From positions 181,150 to 245,149 of the forward strand of contig JAZGEF010000073.1 of the NCBI GenBank assembly GCA_036478595.1: a stretch of DNA of 64,000 nucleotides. Direction: 5' to 3'. Positions 43,490 to 53,200 of this stretch are shown piece after piece. The notes under the pieces are model-generated. The model had not been told where the DNA came from, did not search any database, and saw nothing but the letters and a program-made list of their open reading frames with translations. How positions within the stretch are numbered: position 1 is the first letter of the stretch; each line of letters starts with the position of its first letter. A program made the position numbers and the translations under genes. The stretch is from Granulosicoccus sp036478595. Lineage in GTDB: Bacteria > Pseudomonadota > Gammaproteobacteria > Granulosicoccales > Granulosicoccaceae.

Positions 43490-46084
43490 ATGGCTGCCAA
43501 GTCTCGACCCAGTGGTATAACCCCTTTATGGCTGTTGGGTTTTCTAGTCCTTTTGTTGTCGCTTACTGGCGTGTTGTTGTGGAGTGATGCGACGCATAAG
43601 CTGGACCGGCTGTTGCATGACAGCTGGGTACGTTTTAATCAACGGGTGCCCCACGAAAACGTTGTCATTGCTGCGATCGATCCAACTAGCCTACGCCAAC
43701 TCGGACGTTGGCCGTGGCCACGCAATGTTCAGTCGTTACTCTATAATCGGATAGCCGATCTTGATGCAGCCGCGGTGGTGGCCGATGTGCTTTATACCGA
43801 GCCCGATGACAATAGCTCGGTTGATCAGTTACTCGTTGATTCACTTGCGCGTCAAAAGATAGCAATCCTTCCGGTGTTCACCGAAGGAACGCAAGGCCAA
43901 AACGGCGCGGAAAAACTCCCGTTACCAGCGCTTACTCAATTAGTAACTGACTTGGGCCATATCCACTTGCCGATCGATGACGATGGCATTGTGCGCCGAG
44001 TTTATTTGAAGGCCGGTTACAATAACCCTCATTGGTCATCACTGCCGCTTGCCGCCTATTTGCAATCCGTTCCTGCTGATGATCGGGCCACGTTAGAGAT
44101 CCCCGGCAAGCGCGTGCCAGATAAGGGCGAAAGTCAGTTTAAATGGGTGCAGGACTACGAAGTGCTTATTCCGTTTTACGGGCCGAGTGGAACCATTCCG
44201 AGTGTGTCGGCTATCAGCTTAATCAACGGACAAGCTGACCCTGAATCTATTCGTGGAAAAACTGTATTTGTCGGTATTACTGGCACGGGACTCGGCGACA
44301 TTGTTCCAACACCGGTATCTGCATTGGATCAACCCGTACCCGGTGTAGAGATACACGCCAATATTTATTCTGCACTGCTGGACAACAGCTTAGTCATTCG
44401 TGTCGATTATTGGCTTAATTTTGTGGTTGCGCTTTTGTTGTTGCCGTTAATGTTATTGGTGTATTCGCGTGCGGCAACACGATGGGGTTTGGCCATGGCA
44501 TTGTTTGGAGCATTGCTGCCAATAGCGCTAAGTTATGTAATGTATTATTTTGGCAAGCTCTGGTATCCACCGTTGTCTGCTAGTTTGCCAATACTAGTAA
44601 GTTACCTATTGTGGAGCTGGAATAGGCTCAGTTATGTCAGTTTATTCTTGGCGCAAGAAAACGCGCATTTGGTCCCCGCACTACAAGCGGGTGATCGCGC
44701 TGACAACGGGGCGTTGGAAGCGTTTTTTAAACATGCTGCAATGCATTTGCCGATTAAGTCTTGGAAGTTCTCGGCCCGTGGGCAGCTAGTAGAAGGGGGT
44801 GGTTCAATCCCCGATTTGCCTGATAACGCCAATGCCGTAAACTGGCTAAAGCATAACAACTATTACAAGAAAAACTATCCTACACCTGGCAAATTATCAA
44901 TCTCATTAGAAGTTGAAGATGAGACAGTAGGAATACAGCTAACGCGTTATATCGACTCACTAGCGCGGGTTCAGTTACGTCGCAAACCTGGCAGATTCAC
45001 AGGCTCTATCGAAAAACTTCAAAATAGCGCACTTAAACTTAGTGATCAAATGGCCACGCTACGTGGTATCAAGGTGTTCGCGGAAACTGTTTTAGCGGGT
45101 AGCCCAGCAGGATTCATCGTTTGGAATGCTGCGGGGGAAATGGTCAGAAGTAATCCATTGATACGAGAGCTGCTTCCAAGGCTGCGAGCTGCTCCCTTGC
45201 TGATCGATTTTATTAAGGAGTTGGATCGGGATCCCAGTCAGGGGCGTGATCGAAAATTGCTTCGAGCACTGATGTTAGAAAGTAAATCCTGGCAGGTAAT
45301 CAAGATTGATGGCGAGCGTGAATTTATTGTTAACTTTAGTGCGGTAGGGGAGCAACTCAGCGAACGATTGATTTGCGCCTCGGTTGTGGACGTGTCTGAT
45401 ATACGTGGCGCTGAAAGAGCCCGGGCAGAGATGGTTGATTATCTTTCTCATGATTTACGTTCGCCATTAGTTTCTGCAATGTACGGCTTGGAGGAGATCG
45501 ACGAAGATCAAAATGAACAAACAGAGAGAATTAGAAGCAACATCAATAGAAGCTTGCAAATGATGGACGATTTGCTGCATGTGGCGCGCGCAGATACTCT
45601 TCGAGCCGATAGTTTTTCTGAGGTGTTGTTTAATTCCGTTGTTGATAATGCGCTGGATCAGCTACTACCACAGGCGCGCAAACGTAAAATCTCAATCGAG
45701 ATTGACACTGAGGACGATGACTTATGGTTGCTAGGCGATGCTTCGTCACTTGAAAGAGCGGTGGTGAATATTATCGGTAATGCGATCAAATATTCTGAAG
45801 ATGCTGGGAAGATCCATATCAAAACCTTTCGGCAAGACAGCTCAGTGCTATTGCATGTCATTGATGATGGAGTTGGTATTGACCCTACGATTATTGGCGA
45901 TGTATTTACCCGCTTTAAACGCGATGCCAAGGTTGCCGATAAATTTCAGGGCATTGGCTTAGGTTTGGCTCTGGTGTCCCGAGTGGTGTCACAGCATCGC
46001 GGGTTCGTGCATGCCGAGAGCCCGGGCAAGGGTACAAAAATTGTGTTGAAGCTGCCATTGCAGGTCGAAGCTCTTACTGACTAG
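43490..46084 (+). CDS. CHASE2-domain sensor histidine kinase
   Basis: 864 residues: one N-terminal membrane helix (LLGFLVLLLSLTGVLLW), a periplasmic CHASE2 domain (about 45-300, with VVIAAIDPTSLRQLGRWPWP), three more helices (305-385), a linker and PAS-like region (530-630), HisKA with YLSHDLRSPLVSAMYGLEE (phosphohistidine His654), and a HATPase with VVNIIGNAIKYS, DDGVGIDPTII and GIGLGLALVSRVV. CHASE2 ligands are mostly unknown. It is paired with the preceding regulator and its end overlaps the convergent rpiA by 11 bp. Confidence 0.94.
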   Translation: MAAKSRPSGITPLWLLGFLVLLLSLTGVLLWSDATHKLDRLLHDSWVRFNQRVPHENVVIAAIDPTSLRQLGRWPWPRNVQSLLYNRIADLDAAAVVADVLYTEPDDNSSVDQLLVDSLARQKIAILPVFTEGTQGQNGAEKLPLPALTQLVTDLGHIHLPIDDDGIVRRVYLKAGYNNPHWSSLPLAAYLQSVPADDRATLEIPGKRVPDKGESQFKWVQDYEVLIPFYGPSGTIPSVSAISLINGQADPESIRGKTVFVGITGTGLGDIVPTPVSALDQPVPGVEIHANIYSALLDNSLVIRVDYWLNFVVALLLLPLMLLVYSRAATRWGLAMALFGALLPIALSYVMYYFGKLWYPPLSASLPILVSYLLWSWNRLSYVSLFLAQENAHLVPALQAGDRADNGALEAFFKHAAMHLPIKSWKFSARGQLVEGGGSIPDLPDNANAVNWLKHNNYYKKNYPTPGKLSISLEVEDETVGIQLTRYIDSLARVQLRRKPGRFTGSIEKLQNSALKLSDQMATLRGIKVFAETVLAGSPAGFIVWNAAGEMVRSNPLIRELLPRLRAAPLLIDFIKELDRDPSQGRDRKLLRALMLESKSWQVIKIDGEREFIVNFSAVGEQLSERLICASVVDVSDIRGAERARAEMVDYLSHDLRSPLVSAMYGLEEIDEDQNEQTERIRSNINRSLQMMDDLLHVARADTLRADSFSEVLFNSVVDNALDQLLPQARKRKISIEIDTEDDDLWLLGDASSLERAVVNIIGNAIKYSEDAGKIHIKTFRQDSSVLLHVIDDGVGIDPTIIGDVFTRFKRDAKVADKFQGIGLGLALVSRVVSQHRGFVHAESPGKGTKIVLKLPLQVEALTD

Positions 46085-46742
46085 ACGCTGCGGTTAGTGT
46101 TCTTACGTTACCCTTCTCGTCAGATAATAGTAGTAGGTTAGCTGGCCTTGCCGCGAACAAACCGTTGGTAACTACTCCCGTGATGTCGTTGATAGTTGAT
46201 TCAAGGATGTGTGGCTCGTCAATGGTAAAGCCGTGGCAATCAATAATTTCGTTGCCATTATCGGTGCGCTGATCTTCACGGTATTCTGGATCAGCGCCAA
46301 GCTTGACGATCTCTCTTGCGACATAACTACGAGCCATAGGAATGACTTCTATCGGCAGTGGGAAATCACCTAACACATTAACCAATTTTGAATCATCGGC
46401 AATGCAAATAAATCGCTGGCTTGCTGCTGCAATGATTTTTTCGCGTGTCAGTGCAGCCCCTCCGCCTTTGATCAGTTGTAACTCTGGGTTGGCCTCATCG
46501 GCGCCGTCAATGTAAAGCTCAAGGCTACCGCAGCTATTGAGATCAAGAATTTGGTAGCCATGCGCTTGCAGGCGTGCGCCGGTGGCTTCAGAGCTGGCAA
46601 CGGCGCCAGCAAGATCGATATTGCTTGCGGCCAGAGCGTCAATAAATTCATTGACTGTAGAGCCGGTGCCGACCCCCAATATAGTGCCTGGTTTCACGTG
46701 CTCTACCGCGGCTAGGGCAACGGCTTGTTTAGCAGTTTGCAT
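46074..46742 (-). CDS. rpiA: ribose-5-phosphate isomerase A
   Basis: A 222-residue enzyme that interconverts ribose 5-phosphate and ribulose 5-phosphate in the pentose phosphate pathway. Family segments: TILGVGTGSTVNEFIDAL, LYIDGADEANPELQLIKGGG with AALTREKIIAAASQRFICIA, DDSKLVNVLGDFPLPIEVIP. It is divergent from ilvA, as in E. coli where rpiA and a serine/threonine metabolism gene are also close. Confidence 0.97.
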   Translation of the reverse strand: MQTAKQAVALAAVEHVKPGTILGVGTGSTVNEFIDALAASNIDLAGAVASSEATGARLQAHGYQILDLNSCGSLELYIDGADEANPELQLIKGGGAALTREKIIAAASQRFICIADDSKLVNVLGDFPLPIEVIPMARSYVAREIVKLGADPEYREDQRTDNGNEIIDCHGFTIDEPHILESTINDITGVVTNGLFAARPANLLLLSDEKGNVRTLTAASSQ

Positions 46743-46831
46743 GGAGTTATTGGTTCAGTTGATGATATGACCCACAAGGGGGCAGAAAAACGGTACATTG
46801 GTATTTTGCAATCAGGATGCAGCGCGACCGC

Positions 46832-48352
46832 ATGAGTAGGTTTCACGAGCAGTATATCAAACGCATACTCAGCGCGAGGGTTTACGATGTAAGCGTAGAA
46901 ACTCGCCTGCACAGCGTGTCGATTCTATCTCAACGTCTTGATAACAATGTATTGCTCAAACGTGAAGATGAGCAAGCTATCTTTTCGTTTAAGTGTCGCG
47001 GCGCTTTTAACCAGATATTTCAGTTAACTCAAGCAAAAACCCTGACTGGCGTTATCGCAGCGTCTGCCGGCAATCACGCTCAAGGCGTGGCCTTGGCCGC
47101 CAGAAAGCTGGGTTTAAAAGCCATCATTGTTATGCCTGAAACCACTCCAAGCATCAAGGTAGAATCGGTTAAGGGCTTAGGCGCTCAAGCGATGTTGCAC
47201 GGTGATGACTTCGATACAGCCCTTGAGCGTGCATTGATTCTGGCCGAAGAATACCACTACGAGTTTATCCATCCATTTGATTCACCCGACACCATTGCGG
47301 GGCAGGGTACAGTTGCAGTCGAACTATGCCGACAGCATCCTGAGCCTATCGATGCGGTTTTTGTACCAGTGGGTGGTGGTGGTTTAGCAGCAGGCGTTTC
47401 AGCTTACCTGAAATACATGAGGCCCGAGATCAAAGTGATTGGTGTAGAGCCTGTTGAAGCTGCAAGTATGCACGATGCACTCGAGGCCAATGAACGAATT
47501 ATCCTATCGCAGGTGGGGTTGTTTGCTGATGGTGTGGCGGTTAAGCAAGTAGGTGAAGAGAACTTCCGCGTGTGTCGAGAATTTCTTGATGAGGTTGTCT
47601 TGGTTAGTGTCGACGAAATGGCCTCTGCGATCAAAGATATTTTTACCGATACGCGCACCTTGGTAGAGCCGGCGGGTGCCTTGGCGGTTGCCGGTATCAA
47701 GCGTTATGTTCAAGCCAACAAAATAAAACAGCAAACACTGATTGCAGTAAATAGTGGTGCCAATATTAACTTTGACCGCCTGCGCCACGTGGCTGAGCGA
47801 GCTGAAATTGGCGAAAATCGCGAAGCGCTATTCGCCGTGACTATTCCTGAGCGCCCGGGTAGTTTTCGCCGCTTCTGCAAGATCCTCGGGCGGCGCAGTA
47901 TCACAGAATTTAACTATCGCTACTCTGATACCGCCAAGGCTGTCGTGTTTGCAGGTGTTGAGATAAGTGATGCCGAGGAAGAGCGTCTTGCAATTATGGA
48001 GGCGTTAAAAGCTAACGATTATCAAGTGCTTGATATGACCCATAACGATACAGCCAAACTGCATGTGCGACATATGGTGGGTGGTAGTGCGGGTTTAAGT
48101 AATGAACGCTTGCTGCGTTTTCGTTTCCCCGAACGCCCCGGTGCTCTGTTAGATTTTCTTGACCAAGTCGGTGAGCGTTGGAACATCAGCTTGTTTCACT
48201 ATCGCAATCATGGCGCTGCGTACGGTCGAGTATTGGTTGGTGTTCAATTACCGGAAAGTGAACAACAACTGTTTGATACATTTATCGAGCAGTTAGGATT
48301 CAAAGCGACTGACGAAACTGATAACGAAGCCTACGCAGCATTTTTGAAATAA
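46832..48352 (+). CDS. ilvA: threonine ammonia-lyase, biosynthetic
   Basis: IlvA deaminates threonine to 2-oxobutanoate, the first step of isoleucine synthesis. About 506 residues from ATG 46832. The PLP lysine lies in FSFKCRGAFNQ, with ASAGNHAQGVALAARKLGL, PVGGGGLAAGVSAYLK, and two C-terminal ACT-like regulatory domains (FAVTIPERPGSFRRFCKILG; RFRFPERPGALLDFLDQVGE) that mediate isoleucine inhibition. An in-frame ATG at 46817 is an alternative start. The length matches the E. coli biosynthetic form (514). Confidence 0.96.
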   Translation: MSRFHEQYIKRILSARVYDVSVETRLHSVSILSQRLDNNVLLKREDEQAIFSFKCRGAFNQIFQLTQAKTLTGVIAASAGNHAQGVALAARKLGLKAIIVMPETTPSIKVESVKGLGAQAMLHGDDFDTALERALILAEEYHYEFIHPFDSPDTIAGQGTVAVELCRQHPEPIDAVFVPVGGGGLAAGVSAYLKYMRPEIKVIGVEPVEAASMHDALEANERIILSQVGLFADGVAVKQVGEENFRVCREFLDEVVLVSVDEMASAIKDIFTDTRTLVEPAGALAVAGIKRYVQANKIKQQTLIAVNSGANINFDRLRHVAERAEIGENREALFAVTIPERPGSFRRFCKILGRRSITEFNYRYSDTAKAVVFAGVEISDAEEERLAIMEALKANDYQVLDMTHNDTAKLHVRHMVGGSAGLSNERLLRFRFPERPGALLDFLDQVGERWNISLFHYRNHGAAYGRVLVGVQLPESEQQLFDTFIEQLGFKATDETDNEAYAAFLK

Positions 48353-48443
48353 AGGCAGTTTCAATAATTAACTGAATTTCCTCTAGGCTTTTTGGTAGCC
48401 GGACTTGCTCGGATATTTTCAGGCTCTCAATAATAATAGAAAC

Positions 48444-48983
48444 CTACAAACTAAAGCTTCGCTCTAGACAGGGAATCAGAATTTTACCTACACCACAAGG
48501 AGAATATGAGACTTCAGGCGGCGCTGCTTCAGTGTTCACAGCTCTAGTTACCCAGTCATGACTCGCTAGCATTTTCAATGTTTGCGAAAGCGCTCGGTCT
48601 GTGACTGGTTGGAGTTCTGAACGTAATTCTCCAAATCGCGGTGCTGAATTCGTTAACCTCATAATAGGCAAAGACCAAGTGCGCGCGGCAATATGCCAAC
48701 TTTTTGGTAGAAGAATTTTGTCCAGCTCTGTTGCCCATCCAGCCACAACTTCGCCTTTTTTCGTGAGTCGGAACGCAGGCCGTAGCGGATGCCCGTGCCC
48801 ACTCGTTCTGCGTACATACCCAAGCTCCACCAAGAATTCCATGGAGGTTGTAATAGCAGTTCGACCAGTGGAAAATTCATGCGCCAATGGAGAAATACGC
48901 GCATCGCGCCCCTGCCCAATGTAAGACAGAATGCGTAATGCCCACGCCTTAGAGCAGAGTTTGCAAAAATCTTTATTGATCAT
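48444..48983 (-). CDS. winged-helix transcriptional regulator with two HxlR-like HTH units
   Basis: 179 residues. The first half reads like a MarR/PadR-type winged helix (WALRILSYIGQGRDARISPL; AITTSMEFLVELGYVRRTSG, HPLRPAFRLTKKGEVV) and the second half resembles an HxlR winged helix (SLPIMRLTNSAPRFGELRSE, ALSQTLKMLASHDWVTRAVN). The product may therefore be a single chain imitating a dimer. It is divergent from a small glyoxalase-fold gene with only 47 bp between start codons and probably controls it. Confidence 0.8.
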   Translation of the reverse strand: MINKDFCKLCSKAWALRILSYIGQGRDARISPLAHEFSTGRTAITTSMEFLVELGYVRRTSGHGHPLRPAFRLTKKGEVVAGWATELDKILLPKSWHIAARTWSLPIMRLTNSAPRFGELRSELQPVTDRALSQTLKMLASHDWVTRAVNTEAAPPEVSYSPCGVGKILIPCLERSFSL

Positions 48984-49030
48984 ATAATATATCTACTATA
49001 ATATCTGTTTTCCACTTCCAGGAGAATACC
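48984..49030. promoter_or_regulatory. short AT-rich divergent promoter region
   Basis: The 47 bp between the two divergent starts contain an ATATAATATATCT stretch and a second TATAATATCT, so overlapping -10 elements for both genes are likely, and the repeated TATAATAT could be the regulator's target. AGGAG seven bases before 49031 is a strong ribosome-binding site. Confidence 0.5.
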
Positions 49031-49408
49031 ATGCCCACTGTGAAACTCAATGATCAGCTCACCATTTCGATGACGGTAACAGACCGCGCTCAATCGGCTG
49101 AGTGGTATAAAAATCACTTGGGTTTTGAGGAAACTCTATGCATCGATGAGGCTGGCTGGACTGAACTTAAAACCACGGTACCAGGAGTCACGCTTGGGCT
49201 TGGGGACACCGATAAAGCATCGCCTGGAAACTGTGTGCCAGTATTTGGCGTTGCTGATATAAACTCAGCCAGATCAGCGCTTGAAGAACATTCAGTTAAG
49301 TTCGATGGCGATACAATCACCATGGAAGGTATGGTGAGTATTGCAACCTTCTATGATCCAGACGGAAACGCAATCATGTTGGCTGAGGACTTAAGCGGTT
49401 CTAATTAA
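49031..49408 (+). CDS. VOC-family (glyoxalase/bleomycin resistance fold) protein
   Basis: 125 residues with the VOC pattern: SMTVTDRAQSAEWYKNHLGF at the N-terminus, then a second beta-alpha unit VFGVADINSARSALEEHSVK, and the C-terminal MVSIATFYDPDGNAIMLAED. The FYDPDGN-x-IML ending with its Glu is a typical metal-ligand region. Members are isomerases, dioxygenases or antibiotic-binding proteins, so the role is open. It is paired with the divergent regulator. Confidence 0.85.
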   Translation: MPTVKLNDQLTISMTVTDRAQSAEWYKNHLGFEETLCIDEAGWTELKTTVPGVTLGLGDTDKASPGNCVPVFGVADINSARSALEEHSVKFDGDTITMEGMVSIATFYDPDGNAIMLAEDLSGSN

Positions 49409-50237
49409 TTGATGTTGACAGGGGTTCGCAAATTTGAGTAAAACTGCAAAAAGAGCAATTGTTTAAAAGCATTAGTTATACACAGCAATTAACATCTGCT
49501 GACACGCCCGAAGTGTTTTTTGATTTCAATGCGACGTCCCTTTTCAGGCGATCAACTAAGTGATAGGTAGCTTTCCTGTTAGGCATTCGTTTGTAGAAGG
49601 TACGACAGAATGGCTTGGTGTTAACATTATTTATTCTAAAACTAATAACCTACCAATTATGATAGGTTTCATTGCTGCTTGCAGTGTACAAAGCCTCTAC
49701 AAGATCTCATCAGGTTTTTAATCATTGCAATTACTGTGGCTTGCATAACTAGACTTTGTTTACCATGCGCCTACGACTTCAGCTCTAGCTAAATCCAATA
49801 GATTACTTTGTTTCAAGATTACTAAGTCTCAAAAGTTTCAAAAAATCACCCATGTTTTCTGCACTATTTTGCCTGTGGATAAGTGCAGCAATCCCCGATA
49901 TTCCACACGGGCTGTCATTGACTAGTTGCTTGCTCTAATAAGGGCGTAACGTTAAATGACTAACTCGGCATGATTTCTTGTATATATTTCCGCGCCCGAT
50001 CTTCCCCAACGCAGGCGCATTTTTGACCAAAAATTGGTCGGACGATCGCCTGTCTGCAGCGACTAGCATCCATCAACTTCGGCCATTTAGAGATGCGAAA
50101 AATTAATTCACAATTATTATTAGACCTAACCAAAGAATTTTACTTAGCATAGCCTTTGTAACTTGTGTACTGTTCTGATGTCGGCTTGATTAGCTGTGGG
50201 GCTAGTTCAATAAACCACACCAATCAAGGATGGTAAT
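49409..50237. other. 829-bp leader region upstream of the RHS island
   Basis: No convincing gene. A minus-strand frame of about 47 codons (about 49480-49630, containing KPFCRTFYKRMPNRKATYHL) has no start and may be decayed coding sequence. A perfect inverted repeat GACCAA-AAA-TTGGTC lies at 50025-50039, after an AT-rich TTGTATATATTT near 49978-49990 that could be a -10 region. The end holds AAGGATGG before the RHS start at 50238. This long region probably contains the regulation of the island. Confidence 0.45.
50025..50039. promoter_or_regulatory. inverted repeat upstream of the RHS shell gene
   Basis: GACCAA and TTGGTC, perfect 6-bp arms around AAA, inside TTTTGACCAAAAATTGGTCGG. It is 200 bp before the giant gene. 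It could be an operator; without a T-run on the right it is not a clear terminator. Confidence 0.4.
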
Positions 50238-53200
50238 ATGCGTCACGTCGTACTTGCACTATGTCTTTTTCTCGCGGCATTCTCTTCAAGCTTCGCTGAA
50301 GAAACCGGTCTATACCAATTATCCGGTTTGGCAAGTGACCGCCAAAATAGCGTTGATGAAACCGGTCAATCGGTTGTCGATACGTTTAACGGGCGGCTTC
50401 ATCTCAAACACACTGATGCGGCAATTCCTGGTGACGGTGGATTTGATCTGCCGATTGTTCGGCGCTACGTCAATTCGCAAACATCAGAAATATTATCTAG
50501 AGACTCAACAAGCCGAGTTTTTGGTTATAGCTGGGAGATCCACTTCGGCAGGATCAGAGCATCAGGTGCTGAACCGTTCTGTCTGCAATCCGCTGGTACA
50601 GAATACGTCAATCTGAACCCCGTATTCCAAGACATGATGGGTGACCAAGAAACGTTAGTGGTTAACAACTTGTTGGAAAATGGTGCTGGTGATATGACAA
50701 GCCGTTCAAATCATCGCGTCTATTGCGATGTCGGTGGCAATATGGAGGTCACGACTGCTGACGGTCTGACGTATGTTTTTGGTAAACAAATTTACCGAAA
50801 AGACGGATCAGCTACAACTACGCCAACACAGCCCATTCCTGCTCCTACGCTTGAGCAAGTCGTATTTGACAATCACCTTTATGCAACTTCAATTCGTGAT
50901 AGGAACGGTAATACTTATAGCATTGCCTACTCACTGCGTGTTAATGCGGAAGGAAATGTAAGGCAAGAGATATTTACGATTGATTCAATCCACAAGGGAG
51001 ACTCAATTACTGGCCCAACAGCTGCAACATTTTCCTACACAAGGCCCAACAATAGTGGCAGTGAGGCTTTCGCCGTTAATGTAATTTTAAAGCGCGTAAA
51101 CATTCCGCGTGTGATGTCTATCGAATATGAGTACGACGAAATTGTCATCGATAATCTTGCCGACGAAATCGCGCCATACCACGCGCTAACAAACGTTTCA
51201 TCATCCGGACAAAACGGTTACAGCTGGAACTACAGTTACCATTCTTTCAACGGCACTGATGCCAATGTTGGTAACATTAAATCTATAACCAATCCTTACG
51301 GCGGTGTAGCTACCTACGAATACCAATTTATACGCTCAGCATTCGCGCCAAACGGTTTGGGATTGCGTGCGGTTGCAAAAAAATCACTGTCCGGGTATTC
51401 GGGTGTCTGGACTTACGACTTCGACGAAGGAGTGGATCGACCTGGTTTCGATACTACAACTGTAACTGCACCGGATGGCACAGTAACAGACTACATCCAT
51501 TGTAATGCTGACGTTACGGTTGCGAACAGTACAGACGTTAGTCACATTCAGAACTGCCTCGGTTTGGAAGGTGTGTTGATGGAGAAACGCATCTACCCCA
51601 ATTTAAGTGCGCAGCAAACCCCAGACGAAGAGCCCACTCAAACTGAATACTACACTTGGCAGTTACAACGCACGATATCTACACAGTCAGACATAATAGA
51701 ATCGCTTGGCAAAAGTTCCTATTTCTTTCAGGATGGCTATTATGATCGATCGCTGGTACAAACCGTCATCAGACGGGACGGGCATTACACTTCAACAGCC
51801 CATTACAGTTATGATCAATACGGATTTCCTGGCAAAACGGTTGAATCATACGGAGAATTTTCGGCATATGCCGAATATGTCGATACCGACCCTGATAACA
51901 ACCCCAATATAGGTTCTGGGTCTTTAGGTTCTGGTTTTCAAAGGCCTACTCTTCCCATTCCCGATGGCTTCGCCTGTGTCGGTGGAGTATTAACTCTGCT
52001 CAATGGTGACGCAGCGATAGGAAACGTCGACTCATCACTATATTGCTCACAATCCAGTGGTGGAATAGACGGTGGCTCTGGTGACGACGATGTCGTTGCT
52101 GAAACGAATGTTTATTATTTTCCGTTTGATGAATCGAAGTATAAACCGTCCAGCCATCGTCTAGTCAGCTCCGGCTACCGACATATCGCTTCTGAGTCTA
52201 GTTGGGTAATAGGCTTGCAGGCGACGCGTGTTATCAGAGAAGATCAAGGATCTCAAGGCAACTATGGGGTGAGTTTTGGCTACGACGATCGTGGCAACAC
52301 AACTACGGAGTCGGTGAATGACGAACGCACTAGCTATGAGCACGATGCAAAGGGGAACGTAACGTTAGTCACTGACGGCAATTTCAATGTCACGAAATAC
52401 TCTGAGCATGTACTGGGTGTGCCAAAAATTGTTGAGCAATCACTGGTACGTCAAGGAACGCCGGGGCTTGTCGAAGAGCGAGTAATTGACCCTGCCAATG
52501 GCCGAATATCTAATGTAACCCTCCATGTTGCAACTGAAGCGGATGTGGAGGAAGAAACAAGCGATTTCCAGACGGTGCAATATGCTTACATATATGATGA
52601 TCTTGGGCGTATCACCACCACCACCACGCCACGTTCCAGTGATGCCAATATCAGTATCGAACGAGATTGGGCGCAAACAACAACGACCCGCGGCGATATG
52701 GTTATCGTAGAAGAACTCGATAATTATGGCCGCGTGGTCCAAATCGCTATCAAAAATGCTGATACAGACGTGGTGTTACGAAAAACGTACTTCGAATATG
52801 ACGAATTTGGCCGTCCAGTGTTCGAATCCAGGCCGTTTGATATTGAAAATCCGATCTATGGCAGTAGAAAAGAGAGTGGTGTGGTAACCGAATATGACGA
52901 ACTGGGCCGGGTTGTAAAAGTCATAAACACTGCCGACGATTCGTTTGATCAGTACACATTCTCAAGCCGAACGATGGAGCACTTGGATCCACGTAAATTC
53001 GAAACCACCTACACCTATCGCTTCTTTGGTTCACCCAATTCTGGGCAGCTGATGTTTGTGGATCAGCCTGAAGGCGTGAGCACAATAATGTTTCGGCACA
53101 AGAATGGTGCGTTGATTTCGGTACAACAGGGTGGTTCGCAGCGCTTCTATTTCTACGGATCAAATTTTAGAATCAGTGAAATAAATGACCCAGAAATTGG

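Noticed and set aside
49480..49630. Transposase fragment on the minus strand
   Set aside because: The 47-codon frame has a basic, vaguely transposase-like sequence but no start, no recognisable motif and no terminal inverted repeats nearby.
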